A stretch of DNA of 64,000 nt, taken from the NCBI GenBank assembly GCA_964017065.1, contig OZ024792.1, positions 5,017,754 to 5,081,753 on the forward strand, read 5' to 3'. The DNA is from Haliclona indistincta. Its lineage: Eukaryota > Porifera > Demospongiae > Haplosclerida > Chalinidae. The notes under the pieces were generated by a model, which was not told where the DNA came from, did not search any database, and worked only from the letters and a program-made list of their open reading frames with translations. Positions within the stretch are counted from its first letter, which is position 1; the number at the start of each line of letters is the position of its first letter. Shown in pieces: positions 23,020 to 33,932 of this stretch. The translations under genes were made by a program, and so were the position numbers.

Positions 23020-25553
23020 GGGTTGGTAGAAGAGTACTTTTTTTCAAAAAAGTCCCCTAATATTAAGGGTCTTTTTTATGTACACCTGTCCCCTAATATT
23101 ATGGGACTCTTTTATGTACACAAGATCCCTTAATATTAAGAGGCTTTTTATGTACTCTGCTCCTTAATATTAAGGGTCTTTTTTATGTACAGAGCCTCTT
23201 TATATATGGAGCTTTTTTATGTACAATTACTATCTATATAGATTAAGGATTCACCCCATGCTCCGCCCACTCTACATAAAAAGGACCCATAATAGTATCG
23301 ATCATGTGACACTACTATGGGACAATTTTATGTACAGCAATTGCTTCCATAGATTAAGAACTCGCCCCATGCTCCGCCCTCTCTACATAAAAAGGACCCT
23401 AGGAATAATTTTTATGTACAGTGCATTTTTCTGCAGGGATCACTGACCTTGGTCCACCAACTGTGTTCTACATACACCATCCACTGAATGCAGTATAAGA
23501 ACAATGTGACTGTCTTAGATAAACCTAAACATTATTAAAGATAGAACTGTTATGTTAGGTCATGAAATCAAGAATGATAATAATTATTGTAGTTATAACC
23601 AGGAAATGCAAACAATTAGCTTACAATATAAAATATGAATTTGAGTGATAAGTGAGCTCCAGGTAAATAATTATATACATATAGTGAGTTAATTGGATAT
23701 AGATGAACTGTCACAGTGATAAGATTAATAATGAACTAGCTATAATGATGAGCTACCTATAATAAGTGATCACAATTATGTTATTACAGCAGCTTGTAAT
23801 CTTTGTCTGCAGACGGATCTTCAGTATACTGTTCACTACTGTCCTCAAACCTGGTAACCCACATATTGGTGGTTGGATGAGTTCCAATTATGATACCCCT
23901 ATACCACTTTCCGTCGTCAAAGAAGACTTCGACACTCCTGCCGAAGTAACTTGCTTTTCCTAAAAGGAGAATAAAATTAATCATGAATGCATAATAATAG
24001 GATTTAATACCCTTTGTTTGTTTTCCTTTTCTCTGCCTTGTGGTACCTATATTTGTAAAATAATAACATTGAGTATAACAGCTATCGATGAACCTTTGTT
24101 CTCTTTGCTGCAACTGACAAAGTCCTCATTGTCAGGATCTGTTACCGTGACAGTAGACATGCGAAGCTTCTTCTTCACATGTGCTGCTATATAAATGCAT
24201 GAACATCAGTGGAGATCTCATATTATTTTATTGTACTTCAATCCAACGTCATCTTCATCTTCATTTACTTGAGCTAATATTCGCTTGTGCCTGGCTTTGT
24301 TTTGCCGTACTGTAGAATTCTTGATGGTTTTTGTTGTTTTTCTTTGGAACGATATCGGTAAGCCGCTGTAGGTAAACAAATGCTCTAAAGCCATCTTCTT
24401 GTCTTGCTGGTAGGTAAAATCTAAGCAAGACTCAAGTGTCTTCGCTCTATTTGACTTGTCAATGGAGCATTTATTTAATGACTCAATACCATTGGTATCT
24501 GCTGGCATTGCCTCCCATATCAGCTGATTTGCAGTGCTGAATGCTGGTGTTAGCATTCCTATAGGAATAATTAATCATGGAACACATAACTGTCTGTATA
24601 CATGATTGTAAAAAATTATTTATTCATGCAAAGTTTACAATATTAGACTGCAGTATTATAGCTACAGGGAGCATTTTCATACTTAGATGTGATGGCTTTG
24701 TCCACCATTTGGCCCATGATCTTGCTGCCTTCCATGCACTTGTTTCAGTGTCGCATACAGATGGTAGTGATACGACTACATCGGGAGGCAGTGTTTGTAG
24801 TTGACGCTCTCCTGACAATGCGTCAAAATACATCAACACTCTTTCTTCACTGTGCCCCACCCATTGTTTTTACTGAATTACCATACAATACTTTAATGTT
24901 TCCATGATGCAGGATGCAAGGTGCTTGGCTGCATAGAATTAGTCCGGAGAGCTTGCTGATTTGAGCATAACCTACATTCATATGTAGAACACAGTTGGTG
25001 GACCAAGGTCAGTGATCCCTGCAGAAAAATGCACTGTACATAAAAATTATTCCTAGGGTCCTTTTTATGTAGAGTGGGCGGAGCATGGGCCGACTTCTTA
25101 ATCTATGGAAGTAATTGCTGTACATAAAATTGTCCCATAGTAGTGTAACATGATCGATACTATTATGGGTCCTTTTTATGTAGAGTGGGCGGAGCATGGG
25201 GCGAGTTCTTAATCTATGGAAGCAATTGCTGTACATAAAATTGTCCCATAGTAGTGTAACATGATCGATACTATTATGGGTCCTTTTTATGTAGAGTGGG
25301 CGGAGCATGGGGTGAATCCTTAATCTATATAGATAGTAATTGTACATAAAAAAGCTCCATATATAAAGAGGCTCTGTACATAAAAAAGACCCTTAATATT
25401 AAGGAGCAGAGTACATAAAAAAGCCTCTTAATATTAAGGGATCTTGTGTACATAAAAGAGTCCCATAATAATAATATTAGGGGACAGGTGTACATAAAAA
25501 AGACCCTTAATATTAGGGAACTTTTTTGAAAAAAAGTACTCTTCTACCAACCC
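23020..25553 (-). mobile_element. Mutator-like (MULE) element inserted in the cryptochrome exon
   Basis: The left end GGGTTGGTAGAAGAGTACTT is mirrored at the right end. The 9-base target AGATGAAAC is duplicated at 23011-23019 and 25554-25562; a 9-base duplication with long terminal inverted repeats fits MULEs. The arms are about 440 (left) and 540 (right) bases and consist of a repeated motif: TTTTTATGTACA alternating with short palindromes such as CCTTAATATTAAGG. The right arm has one extra sub-repeat relative to the left. The interior carries minus-strand MULE transposase fragments. Confidence 0.85.
23784..24860 (-). pseudogene. MULE transposase C-terminal remnants plus Tudor-like exon
   Basis: Three minus-strand pieces. 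24860-24624 contains SWAKWWTKPSHLSM and 24556-24218 contains ADTNGIESLNKCS; both are typical of the C-terminal part of animal MULE transposases. The catalytic DDE region was not found, so this copy is probably not autonomous. 24113-23784 contains VEVFFDDGKWYRGIIIG and FEDSSEQY, resembling a Tudor/chromatin-binding fold; that assignment is tentative. Splice-like borders separate the pieces, so they may be exons of one gene. Confidence 0.65.
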
Positions 25554-26373
25554 AGATGAAACCTTGCAACCACTGGCCAGGGAGCTCTCGCAGAAGCTAC
25601 TCCAACGTGACTTTTATATCTTAGTTTCAACCCAGATCCCAAATTTTGATCGTGTAGAAGAGAACTCTGTATGCTTGCCTCTACCCTGGCATATAGATGA
25701 CGATCTACTTCACCTTTGGCAGACAGCACAAACTGGCTACCCTTGGATAGATGCAGGAATCAGACAAATGCGCCAGGAAGGTTGGACCCACCACATTGTG
25801 AGGTAAAGTAACCGATTATAGTACAAGCTCACATTATTAACTGTATCTCTTCCTGTTAGGGAGTCTATCGCTGCTTTCCTGACACGTGGTGATCTATGGC
25901 TCAGTTGGGAACATGGAAAGAACACTTTTGAAGCGTTCATGCTTGATTTCGAGCCCAGTGTCAGCTGTGCTTGTTGGATGCACAGCTCTTGCTCAGCCTT
26001 TCTGACTGGACCAGTAGAGCATTACTGTCCTGTCACTTATGGACAAAAGATTGACCCTCAAGGAAAATATGTCAAAGCTTTTGTCCCAGAGGTCCGAAAT
26101 TTTCCAGACGAGTATCTCTACTGTCCTTGGACAGCACCACTCAAGGTCCAAAAGGAATGTGGATGCGTCATCGGAGTAGACTATCCCAATCCGATAGTGA
26201 GTCACTTAACAGCTGGTATCATCTGTGTAGAAAGATTGAAGACAACCTTCTCTGCACTTCATTCATCATCAAGACAAAGTGTTCATTAAATTTATGACAG
26301 TTTCCTTTTGTTGAATAAACACATGTAACAACAATACATTGTATTTTAATGAATTTTTTATCAAATAATATTA

Positions 26374-29300
26374 TTAGTCGCTCAGTACGATAGGACAATC
26401 CTCTTGTCCTTTTAATTTCTGACTAGCCTTCTCTGACTTGAGCTGACATTGGCGCAGTCGTTCAAGTAGTGGAAGAGGCTCTTCATCTGATGATGAGCTA
26501 CTGTAGTCTAGAATGGTACGGAGGTTTGCAGTGAGGGCAGAATGTTTTGAAGGCGAGTCTTGCTTTAGTGGAGAGCTAGATGACTCTAAATTACTTGATC
26601 CTGTGCAAAAATCATGGTTTTCTGTGGCGGCATAGAGCTTTGAGGGAGAGTTACGCTTCGAGGGAGAGTTTCTCTTCAAAGGAGAGGTTACAGGTGAAGT
26701 GACAGGAGAGACAGACTTGTGTTCATGTGAGAGAGACGCCATTGCTTTCACAAGGACCTCAGACTCCTTACTCACTGCTGCCGATACCTTTTCTGTATAA
26801 AATACCAATAAAATATGACTAATGATGTTTTCCGACAGCTAACTGGACTTGGTTGATTTCTTCCGCAATTTTTGCTTGTCTTTGAATTCCTGACACAAAA
26901 TCGGCCAGTGCTCCTCTATGTGCTGTAAAAAGTAAACTTCATACTCATCTACTAAAATGAAGTTGTTACCTCATTTCGTTGTAATGTAGTGAACACCCAT
27001 TCACAACTAGTGACAATACCGTCATCCACTATGCAAAAAGTAAAATGACCGAAACCTGCAAAAAGTTGGACCACACATACCTCGCGGTAAAGATGATCTC
27101 CATTCAATCGAGTAGTGCCTGACACCGTGAACAATCCTTTGACCGCTAATGCTAAACAAGAATTAACGCTGTTTACGACATGAAAATTAAGATGCCGGCA
27201 CTACAGCCCATGTTGTCTTGACAACAGAGTGGGATATCGAAAAATGCAAAATAATGCTTTTAGACCAGACAAGAAGCCAGACAAATGGTAACCGATTGAG
27301 AAAACAGAGATGACACACACACACACAAAATTAGATTATTTCAAATGATATTCATGTATTGCACTTATTTTTCCTCAAATGTTTCGATTGCGCACTGTGG
27401 AGAAGTTTACAGAAGCGAAGTTTACAGATGTGTACAGAGTCTGAAAATACTCCACTTCTCAATCTCACCTAGTGGGTAAAATGATATCTGTTGTCTCTCC
27501 TCTGCTCTTTACAACTAACACCCAGTGTGTCAACAGCAGGTAACTCTTACCCAGCGTATACTGGTACGACCAGTCCATCAGCTTATGACAGGCTTCCTAC
27601 GTGAGATACGAGTCGGGTAACACATGAGTATGCGTGGGAATGTACACCATGGAGACCTAGAAAGTGGCGGTATAATGCCAGCAATATTAATCACTTGCCA
27701 GGAATTCGATTACGCTAATCGAACTGCACAGTGCACCAGCTGAAGTGTTATGCAATTACGCATCACATGGGCTGTACAAACAATGATTGTGTTGTTAGTG
27801 ATTATAATACCTGTAGCACTACCAGATTGGGCTGTCTGGTGGTTGCAATAGAGGAATAGCTTGGTAGGGTCTCCTTGGGGAAAAGAAACTCATCTATAAC
27901 CATATCCTAAGAATGGGAAATAAATAATTGAATTAAAAAGCTATTATAATAACAAGAGTTTAATGGATGCTGTGAGCTATGCAAATGTGCAGAATTGATG
28001 TGAATGCTACTTCTAGTGACTTCGGTGTGAACTATTATATTAGACTGAGTTCAGTGATTGAACGTGTTCGGTCAGTCTCACAATTGTGGCACACCCACAT
28101 ACCGGAATGTTCTAATCGGCGATGTTGCTAATACGAATACATGGCTATAGCACGCAACAGGAGACTTTCTCGACTTCGCAGGCGTCTTTCAAAGAGTAAA
28201 CATTGAACAACCAAGCTGTTGAGAGCTATTTCATGACAATCTTTGAGCAGTAAGGCAGTAAATAGCCATGCTTTTTGTACGCACACATAATACATACATA
28301 CATACAAACGAAGCCAAACACATAACCCTCCAGCGCCTATATTAACAATATCTGTGGAAACAGCTTAATCCACTGTTGACACTACTATTTGATAAACCCA
28401 GACTACTAAACCTACTGAGGATAATATATTACATAACATTTACTGAACAACAACACTCACAGCATTCTGCTTCCATGATGGGATGTCCATTGCTTTCCTG
28501 GTAAAGTCACACAACAAGCTACAAACACACACACACATACATGACACACCTTATTAGTCTAACAGCAGATGAAGAAGAGATTGGTAGTTTATCTAGTGAA
28601 ACAATCGAAGCCATTAACTATCAGATTCAGTCACTAACCTTCACTCTTATCTTGTAGCATGCCTAGAAGATCCACTCCTTCTCTTACTAACTGGAGCACC
28701 TTTTCTTTCCCTATTCCAGGAGCTCCTTGCGGCAGGTAGTCACAACCAAGAAGCACGGCCATTGCTACAAGATCTCTTCGTGTCAATCCTGATCAACAGG
28801 AACCAAAATAAATGAACAATTTAGTATAGACTCTAACCTAAAGAGTGTGATATAGAATCCATTGTATACTTATCAACATGAGAGTCCTGTAAAAAGATAC
28901 TGTACCAGTTCAGTAGTGGATAGCTGACTATACTAATACTGTACCAGTTCAGTAGTGGATAGCTGTCTATACTACTAATACTGTACCAGTTCAGTAGTGG
29001 ATAGCTGACTATACTACTAATACTGTACCAGTTCAGTAGTGGATAGCTGACTATACTACTAATACTGTATCAGTTCAGTAGTGGATAGCTGACTATACTA
29101 CTAATACTGTACCAGTTCAGTAGTGGATAGCTGTCTATACTACTAATACTGTACCAGATCAGTAGTGGATAGCTGACTATACTACTAATACTGTACCAGT
29201 TCAGTAGTGGATAGCTGTCTATACTACTAATACTGTACCAGTTCAGTAGTGGATAGCTGTCTATACTACTAATACTGTACCAGTTCAGTAGTGGATACTA

Positions 29301-30431
29301 CTAATACCGTACTCGTTCAGTAGTGGATAGCTGTCTATAGACTACAGTAGCTCCATACAGTAGTGCATCACTGTCCTGTGTGAGTATACCATCAACCATC
29401 TATGAGAGAGAGTATATAATTTATTATTATAACACAAAATGGTGATCAATAAAATAAGACTGACCCCATTTTGGTTCAGAAGAGCACACATAGCCTCAGC
29501 TTCTCCCTGGCTGTTGATGTATGGTATACCCATGGCATCTAACAGCTCACAACACTGTAGAGAACAGAGTTTCAGTGAGACAAGAATCTACTAGTATCTG
29601 AATCAGTACTTAGCATGTGTAGTGACAGATTCATGGAAAGAACTAGAAGCTCTTTGAGACCAAAATACTGAAATACAGTAATTTTTATTATCATGATCAT
29701 TGTAAACACTCTCATGTGACTTGTTGAGTTTACAAATTCATACAAGATGTCATTACTTGGCCAAATGATCATGCTCTATACATGAAACAAATGTGTTCAA
29801 ACTAGGTCACACCCACTGGTGGAATTTTCGTGCATTCAAACAGCAACATTGCTATAGCTTGTACAGGGTTTTGCTGGGTTCTTGCAACAAGTCTGCTGAC
29901 CAATCAGATTAGCGAATTGTTCAAACACACATGGAGCAGCTGTGATTTGATTGGTCAGTGTTTACTTCCGGTTCCACAGACTTGCTGCAAGAACCCTGTA
30001 CATGTGATTAGAGATGAATGCCTTTCACACGAATCCATGTATTTAACATATTAGTGGGGCAGGAAGGGGAGGGTGCAATTAACCTCTCGAGCTTTGCTGT
30101 TTAGCTGATGTCGAATCTTTGTTGTCCTTCCTCCCTCTTTGCCTTGTCCACTGGCAGCCATTCGGCGATCCATGGTTGCCCATTTCATAGGAGTAGCATC
30201 TCCATCTATCACAAACACCAAGCCCACTCCATAGTCAACATGCAAGCGAAGTATCCGATAGAAAAGATTTCTCAGGTAGGGCTTGAGCACAGCAGCAGCT
30301 AAAGCTTTAGTCTGACTGAGTTCACATATCCACGCGCTTAAGTCGACAGCTAACCTCTTCCCACGCAGTTCCTCTAGTGAATATCGCTGGTTCACTGAAG
30401 AAACGATCTGCCACAAGCCATTCACTCCCAT
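26374..30431 (-). CDS. GEN1: GEN1 Holliday-junction resolvase (XPG/FEN family)
   Basis: Structure-specific nuclease that cuts Holliday junctions in the nucleus. Exons traced: 30431-30084, 29554-29465, 29399-29313, 28886-28838, 28788-28639, about 28518-28450, 27906-27811, 27596-27469, 27151-27081, 27028-26970, 26922-26844 and 26792-26374. XPG-N is MGVNGLWQIV with AVDLSAW. XPG-I is GIPYINSQGEAEAMCALLNQ and DGILTQDSDALLYGA, including the catalytic acidic residues. The helix-hairpin-helix part is AVLLGCDYLPQGAPGIGKEK. The chromodomain-like region reads IVHGVRHYSIEWRSSLP. The last exon is a Ser-rich tail ending CPIVLSD, which resembles a SUMO-interacting motif. The acceptor of the exon near 28518 is uncertain because the obvious AG gives the wrong phase. 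The cysteine-rich insert that I recall in the vertebrate protein was not seen. It shares a 60-base spacer with TYSND1. Confidence 0.88.
28896..29312. repeat. 42-base minisatellite built from a GEN1 exon-intron boundary
   Basis: About eleven tandem units of roughly 42 bases (a few 28-39), containing GTACCAGTTCAGTAGTGGAT and CTGACTATACTACTAATA with single-base variants. On the minus strand each unit reads AGACAGCTATCCACTACTGA followed by a donor-like GTACAG. This matches the 3' end of the adjacent GEN1 exon (VYRQLSTTE) plus its 5' splice site. Confidence 0.9.
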
Positions 30432-30491
30432 CCCGCGTTTTGAGAAACAAGGCGTGGTTTACCACGTGGGCATGCAGAAAGGCGGGGCAAC
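30432..30491. promoter_or_regulatory. bidirectional promoter region between GEN1 and TYSND1
   Basis: Only 60 bases separate the divergent start codons of GEN1 (30431, minus) and TYSND1 (30492, plus). The interval contains TACCACGTGGGC, with a CACGTG E-box palindrome, and no TATA box. The 5' UTRs must be very short, or one transcript starts inside the other gene. Promoter function is inferred from the arrangement. Confidence 0.5.
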
Positions 30492-32291
30492 ATGGAGAAA
30501 GTAGGTGCTGTTATCTCTGCAACGAGTACTACGGGAAATGGGAAAGAGCTAAGCGCCAGTGGGTTTCTTCTTGATGTACAGAGAGGATTAGTAGTGACCA
30601 CAGCATCGTGGCTGCAGCACGTCATCAGTATTCAGCCATCACATACTGTCACCACTCCAGCATGGAGCTTGACTCCTGATGCAAGTTTTCGAGTGCTCCT
30701 AGCTGGATCACGTGATTCAGAATGGCTCGAGGCGCAAGTGGAAGGTGTATACTTTGTAAAGCAAGTATACGAAACATTAGTAGACTTCATCTGGTCTAGC
30801 AATGATGGATCAAACCAACCCAGTGATGATAGCATAGTGTATCTATCTAGTGCAGTATTGCTACGAGTAACTCCGCCCACACAACTCAGGTAAAGTGTAA
30901 ACCTTAGTACTATCTATATGTTCTTTGTCATGCAGCTATCCACAACTTACCATCACCAACTCTACTGAACTATCTTTGGGTCATCCACTCTTTCTTGTTC
31001 ACACTCCATTTGGCAGCCTCTTTCCTGAGGCATTCTTAAACAGTCTCTCACAAGGTTGTCTTGCTAACCATTGCGGCAGGGACGTATTCCTCACTGATGT
31101 TCGTTGCGTCACTGGTAGTCAAGGAGGATTGGTCCTTGACGAGTCTCGGAAAAGGTCAGCTATCATCTAGTGCCGTGTGTTACTCTCCTGTGACCTCTGG
31201 TAGTGGTGTTGGTATGATTGTATCCCTGGTTACTGATCTCACTGGAGCTGCTATAGGAATGAGTTTCTGCATCTCTCTTGCTACTGTCATGCAGTCTATC
31301 TCACCTCACATACCATCGCTGGTAAACAGCAATCTGATGCCACAAGGTATTCTACACATTGGTTGCCAAGCTCATCCTCAGTTCTGTCATTAGCTTATCA
31401 CTGTGTGTCGTCAACCCGCCCTCCTCCAGTAAGGAGTGTTGTCATGGTAACCAGTGGTACATCATGGGCTTCAGGAGTGGTCCTATTCGACGATATTGTC
31501 CTCACATGCTCTCATGTCATTCTTGATCATGGTAACACTAGCATGTTAGCAACATGTATCTAATTTTATCCACAGAGGATGTAGCAGTTAGACAATGGTC
31601 AGGAGGTACCGCCCATCCTGCTAGAGTGCTGTATGCCTCTCCTTCATCAGTAGCACCAGATATTGCTGTGCTGAAACTCATCAATCGGTCACATCAAGTA
31701 GCTCCTTTATTCACCAGTCGAGAAGAAATGCTGTCACTGGCTAAATGTAGTGATCTGCATAGAGGAGAGGAGGTCGGTAGTGGAGTCATGGCTATTGGTT
31801 ACTGTTGGAAAGGTCCATCATCGACTGTGCTGAACAGGACAGAAGGAACTGGGCCCATGGTAACAAGAGGAGTTATTGCTAAGCTAGTAAATGCAGAGCA
31901 GCCAGTAATGATCCAGTCCACAGCTGGAGTGTATAATGGAATGAGTGGTGGATTGCTGTGGTCATGTCATCATGGAGTACCTGTTGGTCTCCTTGTATCT
32001 CATGCTAGGTAAACACACAATGCTCTCATTATCAACTACTGTTATATGTACTTGATCAGAGAGGACTCCACTGGTCTGGTTCATCCTAACGTCAGCTTTG
32101 CACTACCACTCTCCTGGGTTTGTGGTCCTCTAGCAGAGATTTTGAATACAAAAAGTGGGTGATTTTATCAACTTTATGCAGTTTTTCTTCTGTGTGCAGG
32201 TAAAGATGTGATGAAGAATATGGTGACAAAGAAGATATCACAGCTGTGGCAATTACATCACCATCACAAGCAACTAGTCAGTCATTTGTAA
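30492..32291 (+). CDS. TYSND1: peroxisomal trypsin-like protease TYSND1
   Basis: Processes imported peroxisomal enzymes by removing leader peptides. Seven exons in frame: 30492-30889, 30936-31154, 31204-31346, 31382-31531, 31576-32008, 32060-32154 and 32200-32291. Introns are as short as 35 and 49 bases; the 49-base one removes an apparent frameshift. The N-terminal half carries LVHTPFGSLFPEAFLNSLSQ and TDVRCVTGSQGG, the degenerate first module known from TYSND1. The C-terminal module has the triad: His in LTCSHVI, Asp in PDIAVLK, Ser in GMSGGLLW. The protein ends SHL, an acceptable type-1 peroxisomal targeting signal. An AATAAA polyadenylation signal lies at 32306-32311. Head-to-head with GEN1. 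Confidence 0.85.
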
Positions 32292-32305
32292 ACAGTTGAA
32301 TCTGA

Positions 32306-32311
32306 AATAAA
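32306..32311 (+). terminator. polyadenylation signal of TYSND1
   Basis: AATAAA 15 bases after the stop codon, followed by a second AATAAA at 32318. Position and strand fit TYSND1. Confidence 0.6.
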
Positions 32312-32374
32312 TTTTTAATAAATTTTTTACGCGTTTTTCTCACATGGCTCTCAGTCACATGGTCACATGATCAG

Positions 32375-32806
32375 TTTAGTTTAAGGCCTAAGCGATGGAA
32401 AGGCAATTAAGAGGACAAGGTTGCTATGGTGCGGTGTTTGAGGTACGAGTCAATGGTCTTCCCAAGCGCCTCCACGATATACTGGTCGGAATAGGAGGAC
32501 AAGAGCAGTAGAAGCACAGCAGAGAAGAGGAGTTTTCGACGAGAGTGTGAGCTCCACAGTGGCCTTCGTCATCCCAACATAGTCCAGTTCATGGGAGTTC
32601 ATTATGGTCGTGACGAGGCAGACATCAGTCTCATCATGGAGTACATGCACATGGACCTTGATCACTGCATGAAGACATACCCCAACATCCCTCTCCCTTA
32701 CAAGACCAGCATTCTCAGAGATGTGGCCTATGGTCTGGCTTACCTCCACTCCATCCCTATCATACATCGTGACCTCAATGCTGGCAATGTGCTGCTCACT
32801 GCATGA
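32375..32806 (+). pseudogene. truncated copy of the coiled-coil kinase
   Basis: Near-identical to the kinase at 9483-10990 but on the opposite strand. It begins at the same GLSDG region and has GQGCYGAVFEVRVNGLP, but lacks the three residues CIA before the ATP lysine. It gains a stop soon after and resumes in another frame as GVHYGRDEADISLIMEYMHM through HRDLNAGNVLLT. The rest of the kinase is replaced by LINE-derived sequence. Not functional as a kinase. Confidence 0.85.
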
Positions 32807-32829
32807 ATCTCTTTGTTATTATAGGTTGT

Positions 32830-33660
32830 GCTCAGGATTTTGTTGACATACAGCTGGATGTTTTAGTGTGGTCAGAGAGTAACTATTTAAACTCGGCTAA
32901 GTGTAAGGTCATGGTTATTAGCAGTAAAAGAATCCCCATTCTAAGTCACTTTACCTAAACGGTGTGGTTCTTGACCAGGTAAATTCTTTCAAATATCTAG
33001 GTATAAATATCTCTAATGATCTTACTTGGTCTAATCATAATAATTTTATTGTTAGTAATATTTGTGGCAAAGCACGTCAAACTTTGGGACTACTCTACAG
33101 ACAGTTTTTTGGTAAAATTAATGTGACTTAAGGTCTCTTCTCAAACTTTATATCTCTTTGGTTAGGCCTCATCTAGAGATGCTTGCCCTGTTTGGGCTCC
33201 TCACTCACACAAGGATATTCATTTAATTGAACGTGTTCAAATGTTCAGTACTAAAATAATTATTACTGGTGAGTGGAATATTCCATACCGTGACTGCTTA
33301 GATAAGCTTGGCTTGGTTACTCTTGAAAGGAGACGGCTTAACTTTTCCCTGTACTAAAATTATTACTGGAGAGAGGAACACTTCATACCATGACTGCTTA
33401 GATAAGCATGGCTTGGTTACTCTTGGATGGAGATGGCTTGACTTTTCCCTGTGTCTTCTGTACAAATACATCAATTCACTGTGCTCTATTTCCTGAGGGT
33501 CTTATTTCTAAAAGGCATGTTCCAAGATATAACATTCGGGCCGTTTCCCATCCATTGTTGCCTAAACAACCATTTGCTATAACTAACTCTCATTTATTCC
33601 ACACACTATCTCTGTTTGGATCTCTCTTCTTTCCTCAATTTTTCTTGTCCCCTCTTTAAG
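32830..33660 (+). mobile_element. decayed non-LTR retrotransposon (reverse transcriptase C-terminus)
   Basis: Plus-strand fragments read LDVLVWSESNYLNSAKCKVM, then KYLGINISNDLTWSNH and CGKARQTLGLLYRQFFG, the usual tail of a LINE reverse transcriptase. Stops and frameshifts interrupt it throughout. A segment of about 110 bases containing CATGACTGCTTAGATAAGC is tandemly duplicated near 33288-33460. Confidence 0.75.
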
Positions 33661-33932
33661 TTCCTTTAGATACCTATTATCTTCTTGTAATTTATAATCC
33701 ATTTGGAGTACACTTTATTATTAGCTGTTGCTATTGTGTGTCCTTGTCAACATAACAAAATTAGTATTTAATATGATCAAATTTCTACATGTAGTAATAT
33801 GCAAATTCAGTTTTGTCCACTAAGCCATGCACCCCTAAAATTAGACAAGTGAGAATGAGAATATAATAATAAAAATTATATAGGTGATTTATGAGTAACA
33901 CATCCTATATCCTGTAAAATTAATAAGAGTTA
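33661..33932. other. AT-rich spacer with a relict USP47 splice acceptor
   Basis: No gene. On the minus strand, just after the NLR2 stop, the sequence TTAATTTTACAGGATATAGG matches the acceptor region of the USP47-C Cys-box exon (TTAATTTTGCAGGATATAGG). It then diverges to unrelated sequence, marking a breakpoint near 33900. Confidence 0.6.

Larger units (their letters stand above)
21395..26289 (+). pseudogene. cryptochrome/photolyase-family gene, inactivated
   Basis: Flavin-binding blue-light receptor or repair family. The first exon near 21395-21472 reads VHWFRIGCLRLHDNPALVSD. From about 22290 the frame gives GIFILDLWF and FGVNRWRFLLEYLD, then THLTYQVSPEP and SHTLF. The C-terminal FAD-domain part reads GEKEALKRL, LSPYIRFGCVSVRRLW, TGYPWIDAGIRQMRQEGWTH, AAFLTRGDLWLSWEHG and YCPVTYGQKIDPQGKY. 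An intron near 25805-25859 splits HHIVR from ESIAAFL. Lesions: a TAG at 22389-22391, a frame change near 22590, a TGA at 22817-22819, and a 2.5 kb transposon between the two halves of a continuous exon. Family identity is clear; whether ancestral function was CRY or 6-4 photolyase cannot be decided by eye. Left out of this call: 21108-21394 and 21473-22289, where no coding sequence was recognised. Confidence 0.85.

Noticed and set aside
28896..29340. Possible CRISPR-like array because of regular 42-base spacing
   Set aside because: Units are contiguous with no unique spacers, the genome is eukaryotic, and the unit derives from a GEN1 exon boundary.
31141..31204. Frameshift in TYSND1
   Set aside because: A 49-base GT-AG intron (31155-31203) restores the frame and the family alignment.
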